64,000 nt of DNA from Synergistaceae bacterium (lineage in GTDB: Bacteria; Synergistota; Synergistia; Synergistales; Aminobacteriaceae): the NCBI GenBank assembly GCA_017470485.1, contig JAFUYQ010000013.1, positions 62,001 through 126,000 of the forward strand. Reading direction: 5' to 3'. Below, in pieces: positions 62,683-64,000 of this stretch; position 1 is the stretch's first letter, and every line of letters begins with the position of its first letter. The notes under the pieces were generated by a model. It did not search any database. It was given only the letters and a program-made list of their open reading frames with translations, and was not told the DNA's origin. The translations under genes were made by a program, and so were the position numbers.

Positions 62683-63053
62683 CAGCCGGTAATGTCCCTT
62701 ATGTGTTCAATCGTCCAGTCCTCAAGATTATTTCTGTCATTAACCGTTATTCCCACAACGTCAATCCTCCAGAAACCTTCCCAGCCTATACTCTCCATGT
62801 AGAGACTTCCTGACCTCTTGAGAATGTTCACCTTATGACCGTAAACTGAATCCGTTGCGCTCTGAAATTGATTTTCTGTTCTGCACCTTACCTCAACGAT
62901 TACAAGCTCATCGGATTTAGGGTCTTCCGCGATTATGTCAAGTTCGCCGTATTTATTCCTCGCATTCCGTTCAAGAATCCTCCAGCCCAGCGACACTAAA
63001 TATTTTGCCGCAGTATCCTCCGCGTAACGTCCCAGAGTATTATCGTCTATCAT
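62682..63053 (-). CDS. YraN family endonuclease-fold protein (UPF0102)
   Basis: 123 residues with the YraN layout: LGRYAEDTAAKYLVSLGWRI, then the nuclease-like core KYGELDIIAEDPKSDELVIV and EVRCRTENQF (Glu-Asp-Glu-x-Arg/Lys pattern). Activity is not established for the family. It follows the flhB2-like gene by six bases, a common neighbourhood in Firmicutes and Synergistota. Confidence 0.88.
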   Translation of the reverse strand: MIDDNTLGRYAEDTAAKYLVSLGWRILERNARNKYGELDIIAEDPKSDELVIVEVRCRTENQFQSATDSVYGHKVNILKRSGSLYMESIGWEGFWRIDVVGITVNDRNNLEDWTIEHIRDITG

Positions 63054-63059
63054 AATTTT

Positions 63060-63350
63060 TCATCGCATTTTCGGCGGAACTGATGAGGCTTCCTTGTCGA
63101 GTTTATAGACCCACGCAAGAACCCTCGCTACTACTTCATATAGTTCTGAAGGAATCTCCTCGCCGAGTTCCAGCGAAATCAACGCTGATACAAGTGCCGC
63201 GTCCTCAACGATAGGAACATCAGCTTCAACAGCCTTCTCGACGATTTTACGGGCAATGAAGCCCTCGCCCTTCGCTACGACTTCGGGGGCCCGCATGGTT
63301 TTGTTATCGTACTTGACCGCTACAGCCTTATCGGGTTTATTGTCAGCCAT
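63060..63350 (-). CDS. FlhB C-terminal-domain-like protein (FlhB2/EscU family)
   Basis: 96 residues matching the cytoplasmic end of FlhB: AVAVKYDNKTMRAPEVVAKG, ARKIVEKAVEADVPIVEDAA and GEEIPSELYEVVARVLAWVY. The autocleavage motif NPTH of true FlhB is absent, as the protein begins just after it. These free C-terminal homologues are thought to help switch the flagellar export specificity. Its stop-to-start distance to the fliK-like gene is three bases. Confidence 0.9.
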   Translation of the reverse strand: MADNKPDKAVAVKYDNKTMRAPEVVAKGEGFIARKIVEKAVEADVPIVEDAALVSALISLELGEEIPSELYEVVARVLAWVYKLDKEASSVPPKMR

Positions 63351-63353
63351 TTT

Positions 63354-64000
63354 TCACACCGTTATGTCCAATCCGCGCCCTGCCGCTAAAATATCACGCG
63401 AATTTTCAGCGGCTCTCACCGCGATACCTATGAGAGTTACGGGGATACCGACTCCCTGAAGCTCCCTTCTGAGTTCGCGCCGTCTCTTTTCGATTAGCCT
63501 GCATGTTGAGGCTTTCTCAGCGTTTAGCGTCAAGTTACAGCTTTTACCGTCGCTCTCAACTAATCCGCCGACCTCGCCCAGCGTTGAGCCGGTAATCCCG
63601 AATCCTACCTGCCAGTATTTTTGACCTTCCTCAGAACTCGAACGCCCAACGTAAATTTTAGCGGTCATGTTCTGTGAAGCATTATCCATTAAAGGCCAGA
63701 AAGGCGCGGCAAGAAGTGCAGGATTTACTTCATTACGGGGCGATTTCATGAGGATTGACTGAGCCTGAAGAAATTTTGCGGTGTCATCGTTTCCTTCCTT
63801 CATTTTTCGGAGGACTTTAACGGGGTCATTGCCCTCTTTGGTTCGTTCCTTGAGTTCGCGGCGTATCTTGTTCCACATCTCAGTGGCTTCAGCACCGTTC
63901 ATGGCCGCATACTGGGACAATAACGAGGCGTTCTCAGCGGTCATAGGGACATCACGCGCCCATAACTCTATGAATGACGATAAACTTTCCTGACCTCCTG
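63354..64000 (-). CDS. FliK-like hook-length control protein, C-terminal part (5' end outside window)
   Basis: The reading frame stays open to the right edge, so at least 215 residues are visible and the N terminus is missing. An ATG at 63944 is internal. The end resembles the FliK C-terminal domain: YWQVGFGITGSTLGEVGGLV, LTLNAEKASTCRLIEKRRRE and LRRELQGVGIPVTL. FliK measures hook length and triggers the export switch through FlhB, in line with the flhB2 gene next to it. Identity is by pattern and context only. Confidence 0.7.
   Translation of the reverse strand, partial: GGQESLSSFIELWARDVPMTAENASLLSQYAAMNGAEATEMWNKIRRELKERTKEGNDPVKVLRKMKEGNDDTAKFLQAQSILMKSPRNEVNPALLAAPFWPLMDNASQNMTAKIYVGRSSSEEGQKYWQVGFGITGSTLGEVGGLVESDGKSCNLTLNAEKASTCRLIEKRRRELRRELQGVGIPVTLIGIAVRAAENSRDILAAGRGLDITV

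Overview
The window is a chromosomal segment of a diderm, probably gut- or anaerobe-associated bacterium of the phylum Synergistota. The evidence is a secreted protein ending in a Gly-rich/Cys/hydrophobic/basic tail typical of the Synergist-CTERM sorting signal (51328-52641), outer-membrane functions (an LpxL-type lipid A acyltransferase and a patatin fused to an outer-membrane barrel), a KOW-domain gene between map and infA, and flagellar genes (FliK/FlhB2/YraN, CheX). Base composition is moderate. There are no rRNA or tRNA genes, CRISPR arrays, transposases or prophage genes that I can see.

Layout. 1-768 (-): a secreted or lipoprotein-like gene running off the left edge, with its reading frame broken at a run of 14 C. 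974-5632 (+): glgP-glgA-glgC, glycogen or alpha-glucan turnover. 5696-10421: mnmA, an aminotransferase, a phospholipase D/cardiolipin synthase, a TVP38-type membrane protein and a small secreted protein. 10483-14803 (-): a tightly overlapping thiamine salvage operon (thiM, thiE, HAD hydrolase, thiD-tenA fusion, thiN) under a TPP riboswitch. 14979-17388 (+): cspA, a CCA-adding-enzyme family protein and rnz. 17349-39654 (-): about 22 kb with no gap and no change of strand, from rpsL to truA. It holds the str, S10, spc and alpha operons (rpsL, rpsG, fusA, tuf, rpsJ to rplO, secY, adk, map, a KOW gene, infA, rpmJ, rpsM, rpsK, rpoA, rplQ), then a fused EcfA-EcfA ATPase, ecfT and truA. rpsD is missing from its usual place, and rpoA carries a long charged tail. 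39800-42390 (-): a HicA/HicB-like toxin-antitoxin pair, a cupin, a prepilin peptidase and two tandem zinc-ribbon flagellar-region paralogues. 42477-51078 (+): lpxL-like, a RuvC/YqgF-fold protein, cheX, the patatin autotransporter, a vapBC-like pair with a doubled antitoxin, proS, comB and larC. 51328-64000: the Synergist-CTERM protein, uvrA, a TerA-like protein, ilvD/ilvC, a TIR-transmembrane-Sel1 receptor-like protein, a SYLF protein, yraN, an flhB2-like gene and the 3' end of a fliK-like gene.

Working together: neighbouring genes often share bases (TAATG, ATGA and ATGATTAA junctions), so translational coupling is the rule. Promoters appear to fall into two groups: full -35/-10 promoters (cspA, the rpsL operon, the aminotransferase, the 147-aa secreted protein) and extended -10 promoters with no clear -35 (lpxL, the Synergist-CTERM gene, ilvC, TIR-Sel1, SYLF, the phase-variable gene). 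The most notable items are the C14 tract that switches off a secreted protein, the TIR-TM-Sel1 protein, the extended RpoA, the two unusual toxin-antitoxin modules, and a possible anti-aptamer helix below the TPP riboswitch.
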